22,208 bases of DNA from a virus. The first letter of the stretch is position 1. Every line of letters begins with the position of its first letter. The position numbers and the translations under genes were made by a program. Shown here piece after piece: positions 1 to 8,186 of this stretch. The notes below the pieces were generated by a model. It did not search any database. It was not told the DNA's origin and saw only the letters and a list, made by a program, of their open reading frames with translations. Location: positions 1 to 22,208 of the IMG/VR virus record IMGVR_UViG_3300033146_000866, one strand, 5' to 3'.

Positions 1-236
1 CCATCCCCACTCAAAGTAATACTCTTTCCACTATACATCGTTCCGTGCTTGGTTCCGTATGGTTGTGGGTGAGAAGCTGGAGGAACTCTCATTGTGTTCC
101 CCTCATCCCTAATCTTTCTTGTTCCATTATCAGTTAAGAACCCCGTCTCAGGGTCTAATGTATACCAGATAAAATCCCCGGAGATGATAGGTGTAGTACC
201 ACCTCCCCTGCCAAATTTAAGTCCAAAACTAAGCAT
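1..236 (-). CDS. Unidentified virion-module protein, 3' part missing
   Basis: An open frame starts with ATG at 236-234 and stays open to the left edge, giving 78 complete codons. It begins MLSFGLKFGRGGGTTP, followed by a mixed segment containing FIWYTLDPETG and later HPQPYGTKHG. I do not recognise a family. The start lies one base after the TAA of the 79-aa gene on the same strand, with only a weak GGA as ribosome binding site, so translation is probably coupled to that gene. Being last in the run of fibre genes, it is most likely another tail or receptor-binding component, but that rests on position only. The carboxy-terminal part is outside the window. Confidence 0.6.
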   Translation of the reverse strand, partial: MLSFGLKFGRGGGTTPIISGDFIWYTLDPETGFLTDNGTRKIRDEGNTMRVPPASHPQPYGTKHGTMYSGKSITLSGD

Positions 237-237
237 G

Positions 238-477
238 TTAACTAATCCATACAGTTGCTGTAGAGTTTATAGTCTCTACCTCATCACCAAAGGCTATATC
301 CTGTCCTTCTTTGACATTTAAAGCTACACTGCTCGCCCCTATATTGAATGTAATAGTACAATCTTCTGCCGCATGAATAATGTTATGTCCTTTAACCACA
401 AAACCATTAGCAGTTCCGTTAAATGTATTAGCCCTAACAGGGAAAGCCTGCACTATCTGTGTATTTTCTTGAATCAT
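238..477 (-). CDS. Small beta-rich protein of the tail fibre operon, 79 aa
   Basis: This 79-residue protein is rich in Val, Ile, Thr and Asn in alternating patterns typical of short beta strands, with no transmembrane segment or cysteine cluster (one Cys). It begins MIQENTQIVQAFPVRANTFN and ends in STATVWIS. The ATG is preceded by AAGGG seven bases upstream, and that ribosome binding site overlaps the TAA of the 704-aa fibre gene. The downstream gene starts one base after its stop. The arrangement indicates co-expression with the fibres. I do not recognise a family; a small structural or fibre-associated protein is the likeliest role by context. Confidence 0.6.
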   Translation of the reverse strand: MIQENTQIVQAFPVRANTFNGTANGFVVKGHNIIHAAEDCTITFNIGASSVALNVKEGQDIAFGDEVETINSTATVWIS

Positions 478-481
478 AATT

Positions 482-2596
482 TTACCCTTTATTAATAGTA
501 TTTGTTATTTCTTCTATACTCTTAGTAGCTATGATATTATCTATAGCTGAAGCATATTCTATAATTGAACTTGCGTTAGCGTAGTTATTTATAGAATAAC
601 CTTGTATTTTCCATAAAGCCAGAACATGATTAGCCCTATTTCTCCATTTTGTATAAGGTTCGTTCAACAGGACTTTATTAACTGCTAATCCTTGCTCATC
701 AAGCAACTCCACTAATGTGGTTTTACCTATGTAGCTGCCCCATGTAAGTTTAGCTACTCCTGAGCCCCCATTACCCGAAGGTCTGCTAGTTTGGTTCTCT
801 ACTGTCCCGCCGCCGCCTGCGCCTCTTATACCTGAGCCTGCTGCAGCAGATGGTGTGGCTCCTGAGCCCCCATTGCCAAACCCAGCTTGACCTCCGGCAC
901 ATCTAGTGTTACCTGCGGAAACATTCCTGTAGCCATCTCTATATGACCCCATACAAGTACTTCTGGAGCCACCATCTCCATCGTAAGTATTGAAATCCCC
1001 TCCGCTACCACCACTCCAAGTATTCACTATTTTAGTGGCCGATCCTGAATTCCCATGCTCCGGTACGTTAGACGTCTTGCCTGCACCACCGCTTCCGATT
1101 GTTACTGTGTAGTTGGTATCATCTGTCACTGTTATATTAGTTTGAGATGTATTACCAGCATGCCCTCCACCTGCTGTAGTCCACGCATCAACATCTTCAC
1201 CTACGGCACCTCCACCGCCTCCACCTATTGCACATACTGAAATAGTAGAATACCCTAATGGAGATCGCCAAGTATGATTACCTGGAGTATTAAACTCTAT
1301 AGAACCTGGAGGGTCCATAGCTGGCTCAGACGTACTATGATTACTTTCAGTCACTCCACAATCATTGGTAGCAATTACATAATAAGTTCGTGTAGCTACT
1401 GATCTATAATCTTTATAGGGTGATGTTATGTTATCTCTAACTTTACCTGCACCTTCTATGTATAAATCATATCTAGGCCTAGGGTCTCCACTAGGGTAGC
1501 TCCAACTACAAGTAACATATGAGCCGTTATGAGGAGTAGCATAGAAATCTGATATATGGCCAGGAGGTACACAGGCACCTTCTTCTATAGCTGTACCAGA
1601 ATCTTGGTTGGATGTACTCTGCCCTTCACTATTAATGGCTACTACATAGTATACTTCTGTATGAGGGCCAGTTACTGTTAAGCTATACCCTGATTGTACA
1701 TTAGATGCTATCAGTCCTGAGTCAGTACTGTACAAATCATATTTAGGTGTAGGATAGCCATCAGCATTAGACCATGTCATCGTTATCTCATTCATTTTAT
1801 TATCAGATGCACTAAAATCTGATATTGTAGATGGTGGTGTAGGACTGGGAGGCGGAGGAGGCTCTTGACCCGTTCTACACCAAAGCCAAGTATCTCCCCA
1901 ATAAAGACAATTAAGCACACTACCAAATATAGCTTCTTTCACTGCGTAACGCCCAAAAAATACACCATCTATGTAAGGGTTTCTATAATATGTTATCTTG
2001 ACATACCCATGACCACCCCATGCCCCAGTAGTAGTCCTGCTATCATAAGAGCCTGAACCTGCCCCCATAGTAGGAGTGTCTACTGATGCTCCATCATCCC
2101 ATGAAACACCATCCGTACCATCACTGAAACCTGCTTGACCTCCCTTGTAACGACTATCTGTATTACCTGAGCCTTGTTTCCCATCATAAGCTGTACCAAA
2201 ACATGTAGACCTAGCATCTCCCTTCCCATTATAGCCCCCATTCAAAGTACCTGCTGACCCTCCCCAGGCATAAGCCGTATGAAATTGGGATTGTAGGCCA
2301 GAACCACCGCCAGGTGAACCGCCCCAACCAACTACAACAGTTACGTCCTCACCAGGAATAACTGATACAGTCCTATGAGTTATGTCACCAGCCCATCCAC
2401 CACCTGCAACATCCTCAGTGGTTGATGGGTGCCTGTCTTTACCAGAACCTCCACCACCTATCATACATACTTCTACAGTAGTGACTCTATCTGGAACAGT
2501 CCATGTATAAGTATCAGGTGTGTCCCAATACTCTACAGTCTTTATTACAGGTTGACCATCTCGAAATTCTAATGTTTCAGTTTTACCGTGTGCCAT
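482..2596 (-). CDS. Glycine-rich, FN3-like tail fibre or spike protein
   Basis: A 704-residue modular protein. Residues about 28-205 are a glycine-rich domain beginning TWTVPDRVTTVEVCMIGGGG. A proline linker (PPPPPSPTPP, 246-255) leads to two fibronectin-III-like repeats at about 256-337 and 346-427, each with an ISDF start, a central YDLY and a YYV..A(I/T)N strand. A second glycine-rich domain covers about 430-620, and residues 622-704 form a unique, more helical end. The glycine-rich domains share RSTC(F/M)G and GGQAGF blocks, so one arose by duplication. Glycine-rich domains of this kind are known in phage tail fibres and adhesins, and FN3-like repeats are common on virion surfaces. It follows the upper fibre gene by one base, with AGG just ahead of the ATG. 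Role in host recognition is inferred. It could also be a neck or collar appendage. Confidence 0.8.
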   Translation of the reverse strand: MAHGKTETLEFRDGQPVIKTVEYWDTPDTYTWTVPDRVTTVEVCMIGGGGSGKDRHPSTTEDVAGGGWAGDITHRTVSVIPGEDVTVVVGWGGSPGGGSGLQSQFHTAYAWGGSAGTLNGGYNGKGDARSTCFGTAYDGKQGSGNTDSRYKGGQAGFSDGTDGVSWDDGASVDTPTMGAGSGSYDSRTTTGAWGGHGYVKITYYRNPYIDGVFFGRYAVKEAIFGSVLNCLYWGDTWLWCRTGQEPPPPPSPTPPSTISDFSASDNKMNEITMTWSNADGYPTPKYDLYSTDSGLIASNVQSGYSLTVTGPHTEVYYVVAINSEGQSTSNQDSGTAIEEGACVPPGHISDFYATPHNGSYVTCSWSYPSGDPRPRYDLYIEGAGKVRDNITSPYKDYRSVATRTYYVIATNDCGVTESNHSTSEPAMDPPGSIEFNTPGNHTWRSPLGYSTISVCAIGGGGGGAVGEDVDAWTTAGGGHAGNTSQTNITVTDDTNYTVTIGSGGAGKTSNVPEHGNSGSATKIVNTWSGGSGGDFNTYDGDGGSRSTCMGSYRDGYRNVSAGNTRCAGGQAGFGNGGSGATPSAAAGSGIRGAGGGGTVENQTSRPSGNGGSGVAKLTWGSYIGKTTLVELLDEQGLAVNKVLLNEPYTKWRNRANHVLALWKIQGYSINNYANASSIIEYASAIDNIIATKSIEEITNTINKG

Positions 2597-2597
2597 G

Positions 2598-4055
2598 TTA
2601 ACCTACTATAAAATATAGCGTATCTGCATTAGGGGTTATACTATTGTACTCAGCCTGTGTCATTACTACTATATTATTAACTTTAGTGCCTTTGTTTGCC
2701 TCTAATGAGGTATCTGATTTGGGAATATTGGTAGTATTACCTACAACTGTTATAGAGCTACCTGCTATTGTTAAAGGTATATTAGTTTCATTTAGCTCTA
2801 ACACATCACTATTACTTAGGGATAACCCTTGCACATTAGCCCCATTGCTATCTTTAAATAGCACTGATAAACCATTAGGTACAGGTAACGTCCACCATTC
2901 TGATAATGTAGAAGTAGATATATAAGTACCATCATTAGCTAATATTGCCGAGCCATCCCCACTAGACACAACAAAGCCTAACCCTACTTGTGCCTTATCA
3001 ACATTGTGAGGGTTACTCATATCTCCAGTGTGTGCTGCTAGTAAACTTTGTGTCTGACCTACTGTACAGGCATCATCACTAAGTGTACCATTAGCAATAT
3101 TAATGCCTCTGAACCCGCCAAAATCAAGTTCAGCTTTCATAGAATTAGTGCCATCTAATTCCAGGTAATCATCTGTCAGTTGAACTATTTGGCTGTACTC
3201 TACTGCATCCCCTGCTTCTGAAGCTGGAGCTATATTTTTTATTTGTTGCCCGCCTCCTGCAAAAGGAGCTGTAATTGATTGTGATCCATTTAGTTTATAG
3301 AACTCAGTTTCTGACAAATTACCTTCAATCAACAGCCATGAGGATGTGCCATATACCATGTAATCGCCATTGTATCCCGTTAGTCCTGCTAAGTCCCCTC
3401 CGGTAAAGGTGTACCCACTTGATGCATCTACCCCTGTAATACTCCACATAGCCCCATGTGTTTCGCCTGTAGTATCAGGATATTCAGCTGTACTAACAGG
3501 AGTAAATGAGCCTACTATGTACATAGCTTGTACATCAAGCATAGATACATCTACTTTACCCATTTGATTAAGGATGATAGGTTTTCCTGCATCCTGTGAA
3601 CCTTCAGACTCTGCTATATGCTCACTTTTAGCGTATCTATCATTGTCAGCTGCATCTACGTAGGCTTTTGTTTGGGTTGATATAGGTAACTCAAATTCAT
3701 TCATACCATTAAGTCTAAAAGAGTCAAAAGCTGTTTCAGCAGAACCTAGTTTACTGTCTAGGGCAGCTTGCACAGCTGTTGATACGGGCTTATCCATATC
3801 TGATGTATTATCTACCTCACTAAGACCTATATGGGTTTTTGTTGTTCCATGAGGGTTGTCTTTATCCTCAATATGATTAGTCAGGCCATCTACTACATCG
3901 CCTATATTGCCCCAACTGGCATCATCATCATCTATAGGTATGTGGGAAGCATTTATTTGGGTAATATCTACTAATTGCCCATTACGATATTGCTGTACTT
4001 TACCAGTACCAAACTCTATATCTTCTACACCTGCTTTCTCTTTTTTAACTGCCAT
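2598..4055 (-). CDS. Upper tail fibre protein
   Basis: A 485-residue fibre protein. Residues 61-92 hold the fibre repeat signature HIEDKDNPHG followed by HIGLSEVDNTSDMDKPVS, which recurs in phage fibre shafts; a second, diverged copy (NPHNVDKAQVGLG) lies at 348-360. The extreme C-terminus (VMTQAEYNSITPN...LYFIVG, 464-485) is the short ending common in upper or proximal tail fibre proteins that connect to a distal part. The middle is beta-rich, consistent with a trimeric shaft. The ATG overlaps the TAA of the adaptor gene (TAATG) and has AGGAG six bases upstream, so the two are translationally coupled. The next gene probably encodes the distal, receptor-contacting part. Confidence 0.82.
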   Translation of the reverse strand: MAVKKEKAGVEDIEFGTGKVQQYRNGQLVDITQINASHIPIDDDDASWGNIGDVVDGLTNHIEDKDNPHGTTKTHIGLSEVDNTSDMDKPVSTAVQAALDSKLGSAETAFDSFRLNGMNEFELPISTQTKAYVDAADNDRYAKSEHIAESEGSQDAGKPIILNQMGKVDVSMLDVQAMYIVGSFTPVSTAEYPDTTGETHGAMWSITGVDASSGYTFTGGDLAGLTGYNGDYMVYGTSSWLLIEGNLSETEFYKLNGSQSITAPFAGGGQQIKNIAPASEAGDAVEYSQIVQLTDDYLELDGTNSMKAELDFGGFRGINIANGTLSDDACTVGQTQSLLAAHTGDMSNPHNVDKAQVGLGFVVSSGDGSAILANDGTYISTSTLSEWWTLPVPNGLSVLFKDSNGANVQGLSLSNSDVLELNETNIPLTIAGSSITVVGNTTNIPKSDTSLEANKGTKVNNIVVMTQAEYNSITPNADTLYFIVG

Positions 4056-4816
4056 TATATTCTCCTATACTTAGTAGTCATCTTATCTTTAACATTAGTA
4101 GTAAAGTCTTTAGCAGAAGTTTTAAATATTTCAGCTAGCAGCCTTTGATACTTCCTAAGCTCTAACTCTCCTCTTTCGATATTAGCTGCATCATTATCAT
4201 CTTGTAATGCCATCCCACTAACATAATGTAATAAGGTCGATAGCCAAATATCAGGCAGTACTAATTCATCAGTTAATGAATATAACACATCAGGAACAGC
4301 TGAATAGAATAAGGTGTAGTATCCTACCCTCTCAGGTAAGTCCTCAGGAGGCTCAATATTAGTTATGTCTGATACTACCCCATACATATCTTCCAGTTTA
4401 AGCCAATCAAAATCAGATGTTACACCATAAGCATCTTCCATAAACTGCTCAAAATCTGGGAATATTCCCGGTCCTTGATCGGTAAGCCTAAATTCCAGCG
4501 TGCCATAAGGCAGATCGTCTTTTATAACCAAAGGATATCTTACATTGCCATCGTCTAAGTTATTCCTAGAGTACATAGGCACATTATACCCTGCAAATTC
4601 TACTCTTTCTACCCTGAGCACGTCTTTAGGTAGGTCGTATATTGTTGTACCTTCATAGATAGGTTGAAGTACTATACGCTTGTAAAAGTTAGTAAACACG
4701 CATATATCATTCTGCCCTAAAGAGGTATATAGGATAAGTTGTTCGTCAGTCCAACGTTCCTTTCTAGTGTCACCTAGTCTACGTCTAACTAGTTGTACTA
4801 TATCATCTATTATCAT
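4055..4816 (-). CDS. Head-tail adaptor (connector) protein
   Basis: 253 residues, beginning MIIDDIVQLVRRRLGDTRKE and then WTDEQLILYTSLGQNDI. This N-terminus (helix, RxxLxD, W(T/S)DxxL, then N/QxAQ-like helix) is characteristic of phage adaptor proteins that dock under the portal in podoviruses and related tailed phages. The C-terminal half has a long helical segment (LPDIWLSTLLHYVSGMALQD, then repeated charged heptads around 209-235). The position between the capsid/decoration genes and the fibres fits a neck component. Start: ATG at 4816, four bases after the stop of the KPKAEV repeat gene, with only a weak AAAGAC ahead, so coupling is likely. An alternative would be a tail tubular protein A analogue, functionally equivalent. 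Confidence 0.72.
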   Translation of the reverse strand: MIIDDIVQLVRRRLGDTRKERWTDEQLILYTSLGQNDICVFTNFYKRIVLQPIYEGTTIYDLPKDVLRVERVEFAGYNVPMYSRNNLDDGNVRYPLVIKDDLPYGTLEFRLTDQGPGIFPDFEQFMEDAYGVTSDFDWLKLEDMYGVVSDITNIEPPEDLPERVGYYTLFYSAVPDVLYSLTDELVLPDIWLSTLLHYVSGMALQDDNDAANIERGELELRKYQRLLAEIFKTSAKDFTTNVKDKMTTKYRRI

Positions 4817-4820
4817 AATA

Positions 4821-4997
4821 TTAGTCTTTAACTTCTGCTTTAGGCTTAACTTCTGCTTTAGGCTTAACTTCTGCTTTAGGCTTAACTTCTGCTTTAGGCT
4901 TAACTTCTGCTTTAGGCTTGCCTTGCATTTTCTGTAGAGCTTCTTTTCTGTTATTCGCTGTTACTGTTTGTTTTGTTTTGGGGTTATGGTATCTCAT
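4821..4997 (-). CDS. Small lysine-rich (KPKAEV)x5 repeat protein, 58 aa
   Basis: The frame starts at ATG 4997-4995, preceded by AAAGGA (AAAGGATTAGT then ATG), and ends at TAA 4823-4821. Residues 1-26 read MRYHNPKTKQTVTANNRKEA then LQKMQG. Residues 27-56 are five identical KPKAEV hexapeptides, and the protein ends KD. It is strongly basic and probably extended because of the regularly spaced prolines. It sits in the virion operon between the decoration and adaptor genes. The N-terminal part resembles the short conserved segments of other tiny phage head-operon proteins, but I do not recognise a family. The spacing, ribosome binding site and preserved reading frame through the repeat support real coding. 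A DNA- or capsid-contacting role is speculation. Confidence 0.72.
   Translation of the reverse strand: MRYHNPKTKQTVTANNRKEALQKMQGKPKAEVKPKAEVKPKAEVKPKAEVKPKAEVKD
4830..4919 (-). repeat. Five exact copies of an 18-bp tandem repeat
   Basis: Five identical units (AACTTCTGCTTTAGGCTT on the plus strand) run head to tail with no mismatch and encode KPKAEV in frame on the minus strand. Perfect identity at synonymous positions implies recent expansion by slippage or recombination, so copy number probably varies between relatives. Confidence 0.97.
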
Positions 4998-5023
4998 ACT
5001 AATCCTTTATTTGAGTATTAAAA

Positions 5024-5070
5024 GAGAGGCTGGAAGAAGGGGAGCCTCTCATTTAATAGCCCCGAAGGGC
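5024..5070 (-). terminator. Double hairpin after the capsid/decoration genes
   Basis: Read on the minus strand, the transcript leaving the decoration gene first forms a 4-bp GCCC/GGGC stem (5059-5070) closed by a UUCG tetraloop. A second hairpin follows with a perfect 8-bp stem (GAGAGGCT/AGCCTCTC, arms 5024-5031 and 5043-5050) and then TTTTAATA. A further 6-bp hairpin (CAGCTT/AAGCTG, 5072-5086) covers the end of the gene. The U-run is short, so this may act as a partial terminator or a 3'-end stabiliser for the abundant capsid messages. Confidence 0.5.
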
Positions 5071-5075
5071 ACAGC

Positions 5076-5528
5076 TTAGGAAGCTGCGTATTGGCCGTTT
5101 TTAAGATTTGGAGATACCACATCTAAAACAACTCTACATACACCTGATGCAATTTCAGACCCTGTCGTCCCATTAATGACACCAGTTGTAATAGTCTGAC
5201 CCAACTTGAGGTAAACATCCTCTGTGGTTGATACTGTAATACCTGTAGCAGCGCCATCTACATCTGTGAAATAAGCAGTACCAGCAATATCTACAGACAA
5301 TGTAGTTCCCGCTGGGAATGCTTCATCAATAATCAGATATACTCTCTTAATGATAGTACCAGGACTAACTGTAGCAGAAGTCCATGCATCCCCTGACTTA
5401 ATATATGTTGGAGGCGTAGAAACTCTTTGACCTCCCTCATCCAGTTGTGCTGGGCAAGTCATTACTACAGACTCTGAATATCTCTTATCTTGGTTATTAA
5501 ACCTATTTGTTACGTTTACGTATCCCAT
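5076..5528 (-). CDS. Probable capsid decoration (head-stabilising) protein
   Basis: 150 residues, beginning MGYVNVTNRFNNQDKRYSES. The sequence is dominated by short beta strands (Val/Ile/Thr-rich: KRVYLIIDEAFPAGTTLSVD, then repeats of xGITVSTT), with no membrane segment and no known enzymatic motif. It lies ten bases downstream of the major capsid gene and has a strong AAGGAG ribosome binding site six bases before its ATG, followed by a double hairpin. Small beta proteins immediately after the capsid gene are usually decoration or head-stabilising proteins binding the outer capsid surface, and that is the basis for the call. It could instead be another minor head protein. Confidence 0.6.
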   Translation of the reverse strand: MGYVNVTNRFNNQDKRYSESVVMTCPAQLDEGGQRVSTPPTYIKSGDAWTSATVSPGTIIKRVYLIIDEAFPAGTTLSVDIAGTAYFTDVDGAATGITVSTTEDVYLKLGQTITTGVINGTTGSEIASGVCRVVLDVVSPNLKNGQYAAS

Positions 5529-5538
5529 ATCCTACTCC

Positions 5539-6699
5539 TTAATTTTGCTTGAAGAATGTATCTACTACAACGATACCGAAATCGTGACCCGATACTTTAG
5601 CTTCTGTATAATCATCATTCTCAGATTTAAGGATAGTTTTCTGTACGTTCATCCATACTTCAAGTGCCGACTCTGACTTGATGCCGAAGTCTTGTGATTC
5701 TTTCCATTTATAATCTGGCTGCTTACCATATCCGATCTGTACCGCTGACCTACCTAAGATAATAGCTCGTGATGCTTCTACTGTACTAGCTCCACCGTAT
5801 CCTGGCTGACCCTCGAACAGTCCTGTGGAATCTACATGTCTAAGCCCTGCAATTTCTACTTCTGATTTACCGATAATTGGATCAGCTACACCGAATGCCG
5901 TGTCTGCTTCAATAAAGATGAGAGACCCGATTTTACCAATCACACCCTTAATAAGTCTGTTGTTCTCGCCTCTTACATCCCCCATTGCAGTTACATCAAT
6001 AAACTTAGTGTCTTTTCTCAAGTCACGTGAGGCTCTTGAGTCGATAACTACAAGCCATGCTCTTTTACCATCTGCCAACTGATATGGTTCAAGTGGTCGT
6101 CTAGTTCCACCTACACTATACCCTTTACCTGATTTGATTGTATCTTCTACGTCCAATACAAAGTCATAGTTCCATACATCTGAGGAATCTAGGGAAGCGA
6201 TGTCAGTTTTGCCGTTTGGCAGAATACGATGGGTTGGCCCTTCACTATTAAGGAATCCTTGCATAGCATCGAATACCATCTGGTCTTTAGCTCTAATGAA
6301 TAAATCAGCTAGTTTTGATCTTGAGTCTCCGTGCTCTGATAGTGACAGATCACCTACATTCTTTGCATCGAATGCATCGCCATTATCGACTGACCATCTA
6401 AGGCGTCTTACTCTCAGCCTATCACTAAATAGTTTCTTTTGCTCTGAGTTACCCCATGCCTGCTCTTTGTCAAGGTGTGCTTTTGAAGTCAAGTTACCAT
6501 CAAATTGGAAGCGAATTTCATGCCCTTCAGACACTGAAAAATCGTTCTTTTGGTAGATAACTGCATCGCTGGATGTCCCTGTCAGCCCATCCCAAAAACT
6601 GGTAGATGCTGCCTGTACCAAACCTTCAAGCATCCACCCATTACGGACGAGAATACTATCGTATGGTACTACACCTGTTGAACTCGGTTGTGTTGCCAT
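5539..6699 (-). CDS. Major capsid protein, N4-gp56/DUF4043 type
   Basis: 386 residues, close to the usual size of this family. The N-terminal third carries the family pattern: a short lead, SFWDGLTGTSSDAVIYQKND, then a segment on which a long extended loop and charged DRLRVRRLRWSVDNG follow, with DLFIRAKDQMVFDAM in the helical part. HK97-fold capsid proteins of the N4-gp56/DUF4043 group share this organisation. The C-terminus ends in VSGHDFGIVVVDTFFKQN. The gene follows the scaffold gene after nine bases with AGGAG ahead of the ATG, as expected for stoichiometric capsid expression. It forms the icosahedral shell around the scaffold before DNA packaging. There is no obvious N-terminal prohead protease site, in keeping with a separate scaffold gene. 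Confidence 0.85.
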   Translation of the reverse strand: MATQPSSTGVVPYDSILVRNGWMLEGLVQAASTSFWDGLTGTSSDAVIYQKNDFSVSEGHEIRFQFDGNLTSKAHLDKEQAWGNSEQKKLFSDRLRVRRLRWSVDNGDAFDAKNVGDLSLSEHGDSRSKLADLFIRAKDQMVFDAMQGFLNSEGPTHRILPNGKTDIASLDSSDVWNYDFVLDVEDTIKSGKGYSVGGTRRPLEPYQLADGKRAWLVVIDSRASRDLRKDTKFIDVTAMGDVRGENNRLIKGVIGKIGSLIFIEADTAFGVADPIIGKSEVEIAGLRHVDSTGLFEGQPGYGGASTVEASRAIILGRSAVQIGYGKQPDYKWKESQDFGIKSESALEVWMNVQKTILKSENDDYTEAKVSGHDFGIVVVDTFFKQN

Positions 6700-6708
6700 T
6701 ATTTACTC

Positions 6709-7512
6709 CTAAAATGTTATGTGTGCGTAGTCGATACCCTGAGGATTGGTGATCTTCTCACCACCACTAACTTTATTCAGGTCAGTAGTCTTTGGAACCT
6801 CAGGCGTCGCTACTATCTTAGGACCGTGAATGAACTCGTAGGCTCGCTCAAGGAACTCGTTAAAGTCAAGCTTGCCTTCCTGCACGTCACTAATCCATCT
6901 GGCTGGCACATCCAACTCAAGCTGTTCCTTAGTTAGAGGAGTTTCTGCTTGAGAGTTGAATTGTTCCAGCATCTCTATTCGCTGTTCTTCTGCTGTCTTG
7001 GCTTTAGCCTGTTCACGCACCTCTTTGAACTTCTCGTCCACTTTCGCCACTGCCTGCTGTTCTAGGGCTTTCATCTTATGGTACCACGCATCCGGATCGG
7101 TGTACTTAAGTGTCTCAAGCTCTTGCTGCTCCTCGTCTGATAGACCCGCTGTAGGGGTTTCATACTTGGCAAGCTGTTCCTTGAGTGCCTCTGCTTCAGC
7201 CTGAAGCGCTTTTAGCTCCTGCTGCGACTTGGTGTATGACGATTGAGTGTCACGGAATGACTTTGTTGCCGCCACTGCTGCCTTGAGGACAGGATCTGTG
7301 TCCTCTGGGTAAATGAATTTACCTTTATCATCGACCTTGATCTCTTTAAGTGTCTTATTGATAAGCTCCTGCGGGTTAATGTCCTCTTCTGAGGAAGCCT
7401 CTGGTAACTTCTCTTCTATCGCCTTAAAGACCTCAGGGTCATAGCCCATATAATCCTGGGCTGTTTGCTCTTCATTGTTTTCGGAACCTTGCTCAGCAAT
7501 TACTTCCATCAT
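6709..7512 (-). CDS. Capsid scaffolding protein
   Basis: 267 residues, strongly acidic and rich in Glu, Lys, Gln and Ala. Long helical coiled-coil stretches are evident at about 86-118 (repeated QQELKALQAEAEALKEQL) and 126-188. No transmembrane segment, cysteine or enzymatic motif is seen. The acidic N-terminus (EEQ, SSEED) and the position immediately upstream of the major capsid gene are standard for scaffolding proteins, which fill the procapsid and leave before or during packaging. Start: two adjacent ATGs (7512 and 7509) follow AAAGGAT. The first is four to five bases away and the second eight, so either could be used. It is the first gene of the leftward virion operon. Confidence 0.82.
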   Translation of the reverse strand: MMEVIAEQGSENNEEQTAQDYMGYDPEVFKAIEEKLPEASSEEDINPQELINKTLKEIKVDDKGKFIYPEDTDPVLKAAVAATKSFRDTQSSYTKSQQELKALQAEAEALKEQLAKYETPTAGLSDEEQQELETLKYTDPDAWYHKMKALEQQAVAKVDEKFKEVREQAKAKTAEEQRIEMLEQFNSQAETPLTKEQLELDVPARWISDVQEGKLDFNEFLERAYEFIHGPKIVATPEVPKTTDLNKVSGGEKITNPQGIDYAHITF

Positions 7513-7666
7513 GAATATCCTTTATCGTAAAATATCATACTATAATTAATGATATCACATTAAGTTTAAATTAATCTTAAATTAAGAATAATTTTGATAC
7601 AATTTGGTAATATAAGAAAATATTATGATCTTGATATGATCTTTATATAATATAGAAAGGACTACT
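7513..7666. promoter_or_regulatory. Divergent promoter region between capsid and terminase operons
   Basis: 154 bp of very AT-rich DNA. On the plus strand a 13-bp odd palindrome, TCTTAAATTAAGA (7575-7587), lies ten bases before the extended -10 TGATACAAT (7595-7603), matching the promoter architecture seen before several right-arm genes. A second possible -10 (TATAAT, within 7645-7656) lies nearer the small terminase gene. On the minus strand toward the scaffold gene, TATAGT and TGATATTTT sit between about 7525 and 7545 and may serve as a -10. The palindrome is shared by both directions and could be an operator. Confidence 0.5.
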
Positions 7667-8185
7667 ATGGCTATAGCTCCCGAAATACGTACTAAGATAA
7701 TGGCAGAGCTGAGACTCGGCAAGAAAAGTAGAGAGTTAAGTGAAAAATATGAGGTTTCCTATCCTACCATACGCAACTGGGAAAAACGCCTTGAGGAAGA
7801 ACTAGCTGATGCTGATATAGACACACTGCTTGAGTATGATGAGGTAACTATACACAAAGTGGCAGACGAACTGAAGAAAGAAGCTACTGGTGGCGCATCT
7901 AATATAGAGATCAAGAAAGTGGAAAAACTTGTTGATGATGTGATTGACCTAAACAGACTGGGAGAAAAATTCAGGGCACTGGCATGGAAAATCGCCAATG
8001 AGGTAGAGACAAAAGTTAGTAATGAAGACCTAAGCATGAAAGAGTTGCAACTGGCTGGGGGCATCGTGTCGAGCATGTATGGGTCGATCTTCAACCGCAA
8101 CACTACACAGGTGAACGTAATGAACCAAACCAATGTAGTAAGTAGTGAGAAGCGGGAAATCTTCAAAGCATCGTTGAAGGCTTAG
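7667..8185 (+). CDS. terS: Terminase small subunit
   Basis: 172 residues. Residues about 18-40 form a helix-turn-helix (GKKSRELSEKYEVSYPTIRN then WEKRL), the usual DNA-recognition domain of phage small terminases and of IS-type HTH domains. The rest is helical and charged, suitable for oligomer formation, and ends in EKREIFKASLKA. The large terminase gene starts one base after the stop, which is the strongest support. The protein recognises the packaging site and hands DNA to the large subunit. The ATG is preceded by AAAGGA five bases upstream. The gene reads away from the capsid operon, which is less common than co-directional terminase and head genes. Confidence 0.82.
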   Translation: MAIAPEIRTKIMAELRLGKKSRELSEKYEVSYPTIRNWEKRLEEELADADIDTLLEYDEVTIHKVADELKKEATGGASNIEIKKVEKLVDDVIDLNRLGEKFRALAWKIANEVETKVSNEDLSMKELQLAGGIVSSMYGSIFNRNTTQVNVMNQTNVVSSEKREIFKASLKA

Positions 8186-8186
8186 C

